Positions 53,891-64,000 of a stretch of DNA of 64,000 nt are shown piece after piece. Under the pieces are notes generated by a model. That model saw only the letters and a list, made by a program, of their open reading frames with translations, searched no databases and was not told where the DNA came from. A program made the position numbers and the translations under genes. Origin of the DNA: Evernia prunastri (lineage: Eukaryota; Ascomycota; Lecanoromycetes; Lecanorales; Parmeliaceae); assembly GCA_003184365.1 (NCBI GenBank), contig NKYR01000019.1, positions 340,770 through 404,769 on the forward strand. Reading direction: 5' to 3'. The number at the start of each line of letters is the position of its first letter. Positions within the stretch are counted from its first letter, which is position 1.

Positions 53891-56738
53891 TAATATATCG
53901 AAGAGTATTATCAGCGATAAAAATAATTTGTTTACGTTTTACTTTTAATAATATTTAATATAAATCTTAAAAATAGATTATAATTTCTCGATCGTCTATT
54001 ATTAATAAATAGACGATCTTACGAAGCGTTAAAATTAAATTGTCGAATAATATTTTCGAATATATATTAATTATTAATAAGATAATTAGACTCGTTTGCC
54101 TTTTTTATTATAATACGTCTATAAAGATAATAATTATAATATTATAAAATATAGTTTCTTCTATATTTATAACGATAGAAACTCTCGATTTTTTTAATTC
54201 GTCGATATATTTAAGCGTAAAAAAATTAACGCTAATGCGAATAAAATAATTAAGAAATTTTAATAATTATATAAAGTTTTAAAGAATAAGTTTATTAAAA
54301 TTTAAGATTTTTAGATAAAATATTACGATTAAGATAAATAGCGTCTTATCTTAAAGAAGAGATATTAAATTTAATTATATTTTTTAAATATTAAATTTCA
54401 AAGAATTTGCAAGAAGCTCGATTAAAAGCGATAAAAATCGTTTTAAATTTTAAAGTTAATAACGCTTAATATTTATCAATTTAAGTTATCTTATTAAATA
54501 AAGATATAATCTATTTTTTATATCTTTATATTAAAATCGTTTTATTAAAATAATTTCGAAGATCGCGTTATTCTCTCACTCTTTTTAATAAACATTATTA
54601 TTAATAATAAAATTTATTAGAAAAACGAGATAGATAATATTTTTAACTTTAAGTATATTAGACGTAAATTATATTATTACGTGATTTGAAAGAATTATAA
54701 ATTCGTCGATAGGATATAAAAATTCGCAAAATATCTCGAAATCGTATTTAATAATATCACTTAAAATATTTACTCGCTATCGAGTCTTAATAAATTTAAT
54801 AAAAATATTAAATATATATAAACGTAAACTTTATTTAATATTATAGAAAAGTAGAATAAAAATTATTTAAGAACGTAGAGTTTAAATAATATTATTAAGA
54901 GCGTAGAGTTTAAATAATGTTATTAAGAAATTATAAATTTAATTTATAAATTTAATTTATTAAATATTAAATATATTATTATTAAGTCGTAGAGATTATT
55001 TAATTTTCTTGAATTATAGAAATTATTAAATATATATAAAGTCTACGTTAACTCACTCACGTTAATTTAATAAAATATAATTTACTTATTGTAAGCTTTC
55101 TTCACTTTTTCATTATATTTTTATAATATTTTTTTATTATTGTACTAAGATCTACGCTCTCGATTTAATATAATTAAATTTATTAATAACTACGACTAAA
55201 TAAGCGATTTACTATTAATCTTTACTTCTTTTAATAATAACGACGAATTTATTAAAAAAAAAAAAAATTTGATAAATAAGCTAATTAAGATATCTAAGAT
55301 TTAAATTAAATCTCTCTCGCGCTTATTAATTTACTAAGTAATAAATATAAATTTTAACGTATAAAAGTTAGAGAACGATTACGATAGCGATAACTTAAAT
55401 TTTATAATTTTTTAAGAAAAAATGTCGAATATGTTATATAAAATATTATTAAGAAAATAGTAAACGAATTTAATATTTCGATAGTTTTATTACGACGCGT
55501 TAAGTTCTCGAATTTCGAAATAAATCTTATTATTTCTTTAGAGATTATCGTATAAAAGACGTAGATTTATTATTCAGTAAATTTTAACTTCGTCGAAATT
55601 ATCTTAATTCTTATTTTTATATTAAAATATTACGATTATAGTTTTATTTAAAATAACGTAATTTATTACTTTACGCTTAATAAGAATAAAATCTTTATTT
55701 TATATAAATTTTAAAAATATATAATTGAAAAGATCTTAATTAACATTATTAAATTATTCTTTAAGTTCGATAAAGTTAAAACATTAATTTTAACTTTACT
55801 ATTTTTCACGTCGATAGTATAAGACTCTATTAAAGTAAAACTTATCTTATTAATGATATAGATTCGCGCGTCAACGATATAGATTCGCGATAACTTAAAG
55901 ATTCTTATCGACGAATTTTATTAATCTTACGAATTTAGTAAGTAAAAAGTTATTAAATTAATCTTTTATAATATATATATAATAAACGCTTTCTTCTTAA
56001 ATAGAAAATTATTAAAACGTAATATATTTATTATAAGTATTGAATTTATATCACGAAAATTAAATAACGTTATCTCTATTAACGATTCTATTCGAAAACT
56101 ATTTAATATTATTACGAATCTTCGTTAATTTATTTTAAACTTTCGCGAATTTATTACGCATTATACTCAAATTATTATAAATATTAAAAAATTAAAAATA
56201 ATTTATTATTCATAAATTAAAATATTATAACGTGTTAAAATCTTTATAAATAAATCTCTTTCTCTATTAAACGCGATAATATTTAATAATTTTTAAATAT
56301 TTAATAAAAAAAAAGCATATATCAAAAATAATAAAATCGTTTTATATAATTATAAGAGTTTATAAAGCAAAATAATAAAAGATTATAATTAAATTAAAAT
56401 GATATAAAATAGAATAATAAGTGAGATTAAGTATATTAACGAAATACGAATCTTCACTTACGAGATCGATTTCGTTAATCTTAATTTTACTTTTATTAAC
56501 TACTATTAAGTATTACGAGTCGTATTAAACTTCGTTAAATAATTTACCATTATTTATTTTTATATCACGAATTTCGATTTCGTCGTCGATAAGAAAAAGA
56601 AGAAATTAACGAACTTTTCGATCTTCGATATAAAATTAAATTTCTAATAAATTCTAATAAATATATAAAACGTTGAATATAAATGCGAAGAATTAAAGAA
56701 ATAATTTTATAAAGATTATAAGATATGAAAGAGAGAAT

Positions 56739-56986
56739 TATCAACGAAGATAGTCGAAAAATTTATCAAGTAACGTGTGAAAAAGTCGCGAAATAGACGA
56801 AATAGATCGATAAAGATTATCTACTTTAGTAGATATAATCGAAGAAAAAATATATATATATTTTACTGTCTAACTGCTCTATTGCTTTTTAAGAATTAAT
56901 ATCTATATATCAAAAAACGTAATTAACGTATCTCGACGAGTCTTGTTAGATCAAGCTATTCTTGTTAGATTAAGTATACTATTACA
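56739..56986 (+). repeat. 3' LTR of the gypsy element
   Basis: 248 bp, beginning TATCAACGAAG and ending ATTACA. It keeps the terminal CA that the 5' copy has lost. Followed directly by the TTATC duplication. Confidence 0.88.
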
Positions 56987-57169
56987 TTATCTAATTAATA
57001 AAAAATCACGTTTATTAATTCTTATCGAAATTAAGAATAATTAAAAATCTCAATTGTAAGTCATGTTTAAGTTTTTTCAATATCGAATAAAAAGACTTTT
57101 TATTCTTTATTTCTAATAATTTATATTAATTTATATTAATAATATAATTATTTTCTTTACGATCTTAAA

Positions 57170-59460
57170 TAATTATATTAAATATTTGAATTAAATTCTG
57201 AATTTATTAAAAAAGAGCGAAATAACGTTATTTCTTTCGAAGTATTATTTCGTATATTTTAATATTACGATTTTTGATTATCACGTTTTTAGATTACATT
57301 TAAGTATTATAAAAAAAAAAGTAAACGTCGTTCGATGAATATCTTTTTCAAGAAATCTTAAAAAGCTGAAAATCAATTTAAAGTTTTTCGAATATTATCG
57401 CAAATTTATTTAAAACTACGTAATTATCATTTGATTTTTTATTAAACTTAAAATCGAAGAGTTTAAAAAAAAAATTAATAAAAAGAAATTCGATAAAATC
57501 ACCCGAAGAAGAAGCGACTTGTATTTAACATTAATTCGAACTTCGTTAAATCTATATAATCTTCGAATAAGTCTATTTTATCGTTTATTAAGTTTTAATT
57601 CAAATATAAATATTATAAAATCTAAAAGATATTGAAAATCAAATTGTATAATAGGACGATATTAACGTTCTCGAATTTTAATCGTTCGTTTATTTTTTAT
57701 ATCGACGAAAATAAAGTAAAAAGAATATAATACGATTTTATATTAACTAAAAGTCGATAAAATCGAACGATTTATTCTATCTCTATTTTGCGATCTTGAT
57801 AGTATCGAAATAGAATATTAAATAATAGAATTAAAAGTCGATGCTTTAATATAAGCTTTAATTAAACTTTTTCAATTTTTCGATAACGAAATTTTTATTA
57901 TTATAATCGATTATATAATATTAAAATCGACTCTTTAAAATAAAATAAACGAATATTACTTAATTAAATTTAACGAGTAAACGTTATATCTATTTTTTTT
58001 TTTTAATAAAGATAATAATAATTTATCGCGCTAAAAAGTCTTACGATAATATAAATAAATTTTTTCGACTTTTAATAGAAAAGTTAATAATAATTAATAT
58101 CTTCTTAATAGTAATAATATACGTCGAAAACGAATTTTTAAAAACGATCTTTAATACTTTATTAAAAGATTTTTATTTTAAACGAATTTATAAGCAAATT
58201 TAAAAATAGATAAAGAATATTACGAACTTCGAAATCGATTCTTAGATAATTTATTAATTATATCGATTAAATATTGATTTTTAGTTATTTTATATATTTA
58301 ATAATTTTAATCTCGAATATTTTTATATTTTCGAAAAATTAACGCATTAAATTCTAAAATACGATTATAATTAATATATTTATAGCGAAATTTATAGAAT
58401 CTACGATCGCTTATAAAACTTCGTCTACTTTTTAAAAATACGAAAGATAATTTAAAAATACATTAAAATGTATTTGAGTTATTAATTATTTAAATCTTCT
58501 CGATAATTATTCTACGAATAATTTTAATCGATAAAAAAAATCTAATAATTATTAAAGAAATTAATTATAAATTTTATAGTCGAATTATCGATAATCGCAA
58601 ATAATTATAATTATCTTTTGATAATAATCGATAAATTTTTTAAATTCGTATATTTAGTATTCGAAAATGAGAAAAACTTTATAGAAATTTAGATCGAACG
58701 ATATTTTAGGTGCATTTATAGATTTTAAAGAATTTTCTTTGGTTTAATATTAAATAGAAATTCGAAATTTATAAGCACTTTCTAAAAGACACTATTTGTA
58801 AAATGCGAAATAATTTTGAAAATAATTATAATTTATTATTTTTCTATAGACGAATAAATTAAGCGTATTAATTAGACGATAAAGATCGCGTTATATTATT
58901 TACTAGTCGATAAGTACGAAGAGAATTAAAATATTCTACTAATAGAAATTCAATACGCTCTTAATATAATAAAAAATATTTTTATTTTTATTATCGTATT
59001 TGAAACTTTATATAAAATTAAATAAAGACAAATTCTAACGAAAACTGTTTCGAAAATTAATTCGATATTAAAAGATTTTATAAAGTTTCGAAAATTAATT
59101 AGAAATAATATCTTTAATGTAATAAAGCTCGTTTAGATAAAAATAATTATTCGCTATACTTTTAAATATAGACTTTTAAATTTAATAAATAACGTTTATT
59201 TAAAGTTTACGAAAACGAAAAAAGATTAATAAATATCGAATTAAATGAAAGAAATATGAAAAAATTATTTAAAAATTAATAACGATTTTTCGAAAAAACG
59301 TATCTCGTTTAATAAAAAAGTTCGAGAAGTTTTAAAAATAAAAGATATTATTAAATTAAGCAGTAAAGAAAGCGATAGCGAATTTACTAATTTAAGTAAG
59401 ATTTATAAAATAAATATTTTGATAATATACGCTAATAAAAAGTATAAACTTTTAATTTAA
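57170..59460 (+). pseudogene. Second, partial gypsy remnant (RT end, RNase H, integrase)
   Basis: Readable plus-strand relics: a reverse-transcriptase thumb (FFEYYRKFI near 57,390), an RNase H-like stretch around 57,840-57,960 (LKVDALI, IIIDYIILKS) and an integrase C-terminal region at 58,880-59,450 (IEIQYALNIIKNIF, FETLYKIK). Stops are frequent. Its 5' half was not found to the left of the complete element, so this is a fragment or a host copy broken by later insertions. Confidence 0.65.
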
Positions 59461-59579
59461 TCTTATAACTTTTAAATTCAATTTTATAATTCTCTCAAAT
59501 TATTACATTATTTTATTATTTATAACGTTTATCAATTATTTTTAACGTTAATTTATTATTTTATACTAATTGTCAAAAT

Positions 59580-59800
59580 TATGTGATAGAACACTTAGTT
59601 ATATTAATTATAAAGTGTTGTAATACAAAGGTCGATCTATGTAGAACCGCTCATAGAGCGATATCAAGATCGATCTTAATTCGATCTTTAGTCGAATCGA
59701 GATCTTGACGATTCTCTATTCTACAATTTTAATACTTCTCTTCGTTCGTATATTTTACGCGTCGAATTATCAAAATAAGTCTAATATCGAGTAGTTAAAT
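59580..59800 (+). repeat. LTR-like sequence at the end of the second gypsy remnant
   Basis: Begins TGTGATAGAACACTTAG, 120 bp after the integrase relic, and resembles 49,846-49,960 with insertions and deletions. The end is not defined. Confidence 0.45.
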
Positions 59801-62800
59801 TAAGACTAGCGTCGAATAGTTAAGATAATCTCTCATCTCTCTCCTCACCCCCCCTACACTTCTCTAAAGACGATTTCGCGAAGTCCGAAATTTCAAATAA
59901 ACTAGTACGAAATTCGAGTGACAAAGATAAAGTGATTGAAATTCTAAAAACGACTATATCAAATCGTCTATTTCTCACGAATCTTTCGAAAAAAACGATT
60001 TTTTGAAAATAAATTTTTTATATCACTTAATGCATATCAAAAATTCATTAAAACATGATCGAAGAACATATGTGAGAGTAATTCTTCTAGCTGCATAAAA
60101 TCCTTCGAGCTATATATAATTGCTATAAGACCTTTAATAACAGATCATAAAGTTTTAATGCTTGCTATTAGTGATCATCGCGTGTAATGCGAAGATTTTC
60201 GATAAGATTTAAGCTGAGAAATATCTGAAAAATTTGATTCATAGCGGACATATATAATAATAGATACCCTATATAGATATTAAAAGTTTGATAATTATAG
60301 AGATAATAATCGCTGAAGGAGATACGCGATTACGAAGAATAAAATAATAAGATTGTTCGAAAGTTCGGAGTTACGAGTGATCTTGATCGATTATTCGATC
60401 GATTATTCGAAATGTGGAAATTAATGAAATTGCTTTTTTAAAGCGAAGTTTTAAATAATAATAAATTAACGTCTAAAAGAAGATATAACAAAAAATAATC
60501 AAAATAGCTCTTTTAAAGCTATAATTTTAGCAATTAATCTTTAATCTTTAGAGAATATTTCAAAACTACTTTTATTTAAAGAATATCGCGAAAAACAACG
60601 AATTTATTGAAATAGAGTATCTTAATAAAATCGTCGATTATTTATTTATCGATAAAAACGAATTATATATTAATACTATTACTATTAACTTTTTCACGTA
60701 CAAAATAATAAACGATATTAATATATTTAATATGAATATAAAACTAAGCGTTCTTTACAAGAACGATAATATTTTAATTATTATCGAAAATAATAGTAAT
60801 CTTTAAATTAGAGTCTTTAAGTCGAAGAAGTTGATTAAATGAATTCTTTAGTCAGATCGCTTTTTTAGTAATTGATATTTAATCGATATACTCTATTTTA
60901 TTAATTAATAACGTTATTACTTACATTAAATAGATAGTCGAAAATAAATCTTTAAAATAAATTGTTAGTTTAATTAAAATCGATATAATCGATAAGATTT
61001 TAAAGAGAATTTTTATATATTAATTCGTAATATATATATAGTATCTCGAAGATATCGAAAGATTCGAATAATCGTATTTTAATATATTAAAGTCGAATTA
61101 ATTATATAGCGATTTACGAGAGAGATAGTATAAACGATATTAAAGCGAGTATTAAGTATAATATATATCACAGCTAACTAATAATTTTCACGCAATTTTC
61201 TGAAATTATATAATCTTTTTTAATCGATATAATTTATAATTAATTTTTAAAGATATAAAAATAGAATTAAGGTTTTAATAATTAAAATAATTGAGAAAGT
61301 AAGTAATATAGATTTTTTGACTTGAACTAATAATATCGACGACGTAATTTCATTTGATAATTATATCTAGATAATAAACGATTAATCTTAAATTAAATAT
61401 ATAAAATTTAATCTTGAGAATTTTCTTAATACGTTAAATATCGACTTTATTAAAATTAATAATTAAAATATTATTTATATAAAGAGCGATGATAATATCT
61501 TTCTTAATATTTATAAACACGTTATTATTTAATTCGATAGATACGAGATCGAGTTCTTTTATATACTTCGAGAAATATTAATATTAAATTCGAAAGAATT
61601 ATTTAAGATCGTAAAGAATTTTATTTCATTTATAGATTTTATTATTTTTATTAAAATTATCGAGTTATTATACGTAAATCTTCCTATAAATATTATTATA
61701 AAAAAACCGATTTTAATATTTATGGATTTTACGTCTTAATTTATAATCGCTATTAAAATTAAAATAATCTTATAATTTATAAATTTAATTATCGATACGA
61801 AAGAATTATAATAATTACGATTCTTTTATTATTTAAATTTATAAACGACTTGATAAACTTTATAGCGAATAACTTCTTTAATGAAATTTCGTTTTAAGAT
61901 ATAAATTTAACGTTCTCGAAGAATATCTAAACGAGATATTAAATATTATTATTTATAAGAAATTTATATTTATCTTTTATAACGAGCTCTTAATATATAT
62001 AAATAAGTAAATTCGAAATAATTTACTTATAAATTTTAGATTTAAAAACGTTAAATTTATTAATATAATATATTAATAGAACGAATATCGTAAATATATT
62101 TTGAAGAGAATTAGATGAGAGATCGCGAAGATTTTAAATCGTTAGATTAAAATAATTCAAAAGCATCTTTTGAATAGCGCTTAACTTAGAATTTTTTCGA
62201 ACAATCTTTATTACGACGAAATTCGTATTTGAATTAAATATTAACGTAAATCTTCGTATTAATATAAATACGAATCTTATAATCGATTATAAAAAGTTTG
62301 ATCGTAATTTTAATGCTAAGACTGTAGAAAATAATAACGTATCGACTCTTAAAGTGATTAAAGATAATACAGTGTTCTTTCTAGACGTCATCGAAGAATT
62401 ATCTAAGATCGCTGAAAAAATAACTACTTTAGATATAAATATCAATAATATAGATATATCGTTCGAGACGTCAATAATACGCTACTCGTTTAATGTCTCT
62501 TCTATAATAAATATTAATACGATTAAAAAACGTTATCGCTTATTAAAAGATTAATAAGTTTTAATTTCTTCTTCGAAATTTATAATTAAAGAACGTTTCT
62601 TCACGAAATATATATTATTAATTCGAATAATTTTCTTTTTAATTAAATTATAAAGTCGAAAGATAAATTTCTCTTTATAGTTTAAAAGAATAAACTTTTC
62701 GCTACGATTTATAATTTTTTTTAAATACGCTTTAACGCGTAAGCGACGAAGTCGATAATACGCAAATAAAATAGAATAGACTTTCGATAATATTTCGCTT

Positions 62801-63937
62801 CGAAGAATATTATTATAATTCGAATATTAGACGATCGCAATATGAAATAATTATTAATAATCACGATTTCTAATTAAAAGAATTTATTAAGATTTAAACT
62901 TAGAAGAATAAGATATATTTAATATAATAGAGTCTAATCAAAACGCTTCGCTATATTATTTATTTGAAAATTATTCGATATATTAAATTCTTATTTGATA
63001 TTACACTATAGAAGATAAATTAAAAAGATTTTAATAATATATTTATTATTATTATCGAGACGAATACGATAAATTTTAAAATGTAAAGATTTTAAATAGA
63101 TCTTAAATTTTAAGAATATAACGAAGATCTCACTTTTATAACGAATATAGTAGACTTTAAAGTAATAAATAAAATCATTTTTAAATATTATAAAGTATTT
63201 AACGTTATTTTAATCGATAGAAAATAGAGATTCTATAAGATTATTATAAATAAATTCGTTTAAACGAGTGTTAAACGCTATAAAACTATTATAAAGAATA
63301 ATCTTTTAACGTTTTATAATATAGTATTCGTAGATATATTTATTCGCGATATTCTTAATAAAATTCACTTTTATCGTTATATTAAGAAATCTATTTAAAT
63401 TTTGCTAATTTAAATAATCTATATAAATATATTACAACTAATAAATAAGATCGAAAAAAATATTATAAACGATAAGAGTATTATTAATTTATTATAAATT
63501 TAAGAAGAAGAAATTTCGATTGCGAGTGTCGATAAGAATAAGATTATTATCGATAGCGAGAATATAGTCTATCTTATGAAAAGCGACGATAACATCGACG
63601 TTTAATAGTTTATCGATAGATAGAAAATTAACATTTATATTAAATATATATAACATATTTAATAGATTAATAGTAATACGTTTATCAATTATCGTATAGT
63701 ATAGAATAACGATTTCGCAATTTATAGACTGAATTTAATTACTTTCAATACTCTTAATAAAGCGATAATAAATCGATTCGTAAATAATAAATATGAATCG
63801 ATTCGCAAAGAAATAACGAAAATAATCGAAATTTATTATTATACGAAAGCTAAGCTTAATAACGTCGATAGTTATAAGAATTATAAATTTTTTATTAGAC
63901 GCGATAAGAATATCGAAGTCATTATTATTCTTAATGA
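59801..63937. repeat. AT-rich decayed DNA, with a less decayed patch at 60,050-60,420
   Basis: Stops in all frames. The patch at 60,050-60,420 keeps CpA/TpG dinucleotides that are rare elsewhere here. An open stretch at 62,354-62,554 (66 codons) shows no family and is probably a chance gap between stops in a relic. Confidence 0.55.
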
Positions 63938-64000
63938 TTGATTGATTGATTGTTTTATACGCCTATGCTAGCTACTTGATGTAAGCTAATGAGGGTAACA
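63938..64000 (-). mobile_element. 3' end of another LINE copy, running off the right edge
   Basis: The stretch (ATTG)n followed by TTTTATACGCCTATGCTAG mirrors the 3' tail of LINE copy A at 43,681-43,720 (same orientation). GC rises to normal at once, as with the other LINE copies. Confidence 0.55.

Larger units (their letters stand above)
50028..56986 (+). mobile_element. Full-length Ty3/gypsy LTR retrotransposon, RIP-decayed
   Basis: About 6.96 kb, bounded by two direct LTRs and flanked on both sides by TTATC (50,023-50,027 and 56,987-56,991). Order of readable parts on the plus strand is reverse transcriptase (52.35-52.87 kb) then integrase (about 53.5-53.9 kb), the gypsy order. Frames are broken by many stops, so it cannot move by itself. 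Confidence 0.88.

Noticed and set aside
62354..62554. 66-residue ORF in AT-rich DNA
   Set aside because: Low complexity (Ile, Asn, Ser), no promoter or splice context, and decayed DNA on both sides.

Overview
The window is nuclear DNA from a filamentous ascomycete (Pezizomycotina). The genes carry many introns of about 46-75 bp with GTAAGT-like donors, CTAAC/CTGAC branch sites and TAG/CAG acceptors. The gene set is typical of the group (fungal PKC with HR1-C2-C1-kinase order, Zn2Cys6 regulator, SNG1/DUF3533, stand-alone adenylating enzyme and a carrier-condensation protein). The right third is extremely AT-rich and holds retrotransposons with C:G to T:A decay, the mark of repeat-induced point mutation (RIP). 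The class cannot be fixed from sequence alone.

Bases 1-25,700 are a compact housekeeping region. From the left: a SNF2 ATPase with a C-terminal PHD-type finger (running off the left edge), RNase P/MRP subunit POP4, pantoate-beta-alanine ligase, the Rieske protein of complex III, an SNG1-family membrane protein, protein kinase C, a Zn2Cys6 regulator, the WD40 protein ASA1, the DEAD-box helicase DBP7 and a hemerythrin-like protein. Neighbours are mostly convergent pairs (40-45 bp apart) or divergent pairs sharing short promoters. Exon joins were worked out by reading frame and family conservation.

Bases 25,700-28,560 are nearly gene-free, with one decayed-looking coiled-coil gene. Bases 28,600-41,560 form an accessory metabolic block: a P5C-reductase-like enzyme, proline dehydrogenase (with a TAG just before its conserved C-terminal substrate-binding helix), a DapA/HOGA-type aldolase, a diverged mitochondrial-carrier-like membrane protein, a covalent-FAD amine oxidase of the DAO/fructosyl-amino-acid-oxidase group, a carrier-condensation (T-C) didomain protein and a divergently transcribed stand-alone adenylating enzyme. 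The first five families are those that handle proline, hydroxyproline, pipecolate or saccharopine. The last two could form a split NRPS that uses such an imino acid. This is the best candidate for an undescribed system here.

Bases 41,900-64,000 are an AT-rich repeat block. It holds a complete but RIP-decayed Ty3/gypsy element with both LTRs and a TTATC target duplication, a second gypsy remnant, a 100-bp TG...CA element with a CTTAG duplication that looks younger than the decay, and undecayed LINE copies near 43.7-46.2 kb (with single-N assembly gaps) and at the right edge. No tRNA, rRNA or CRISPR was found.
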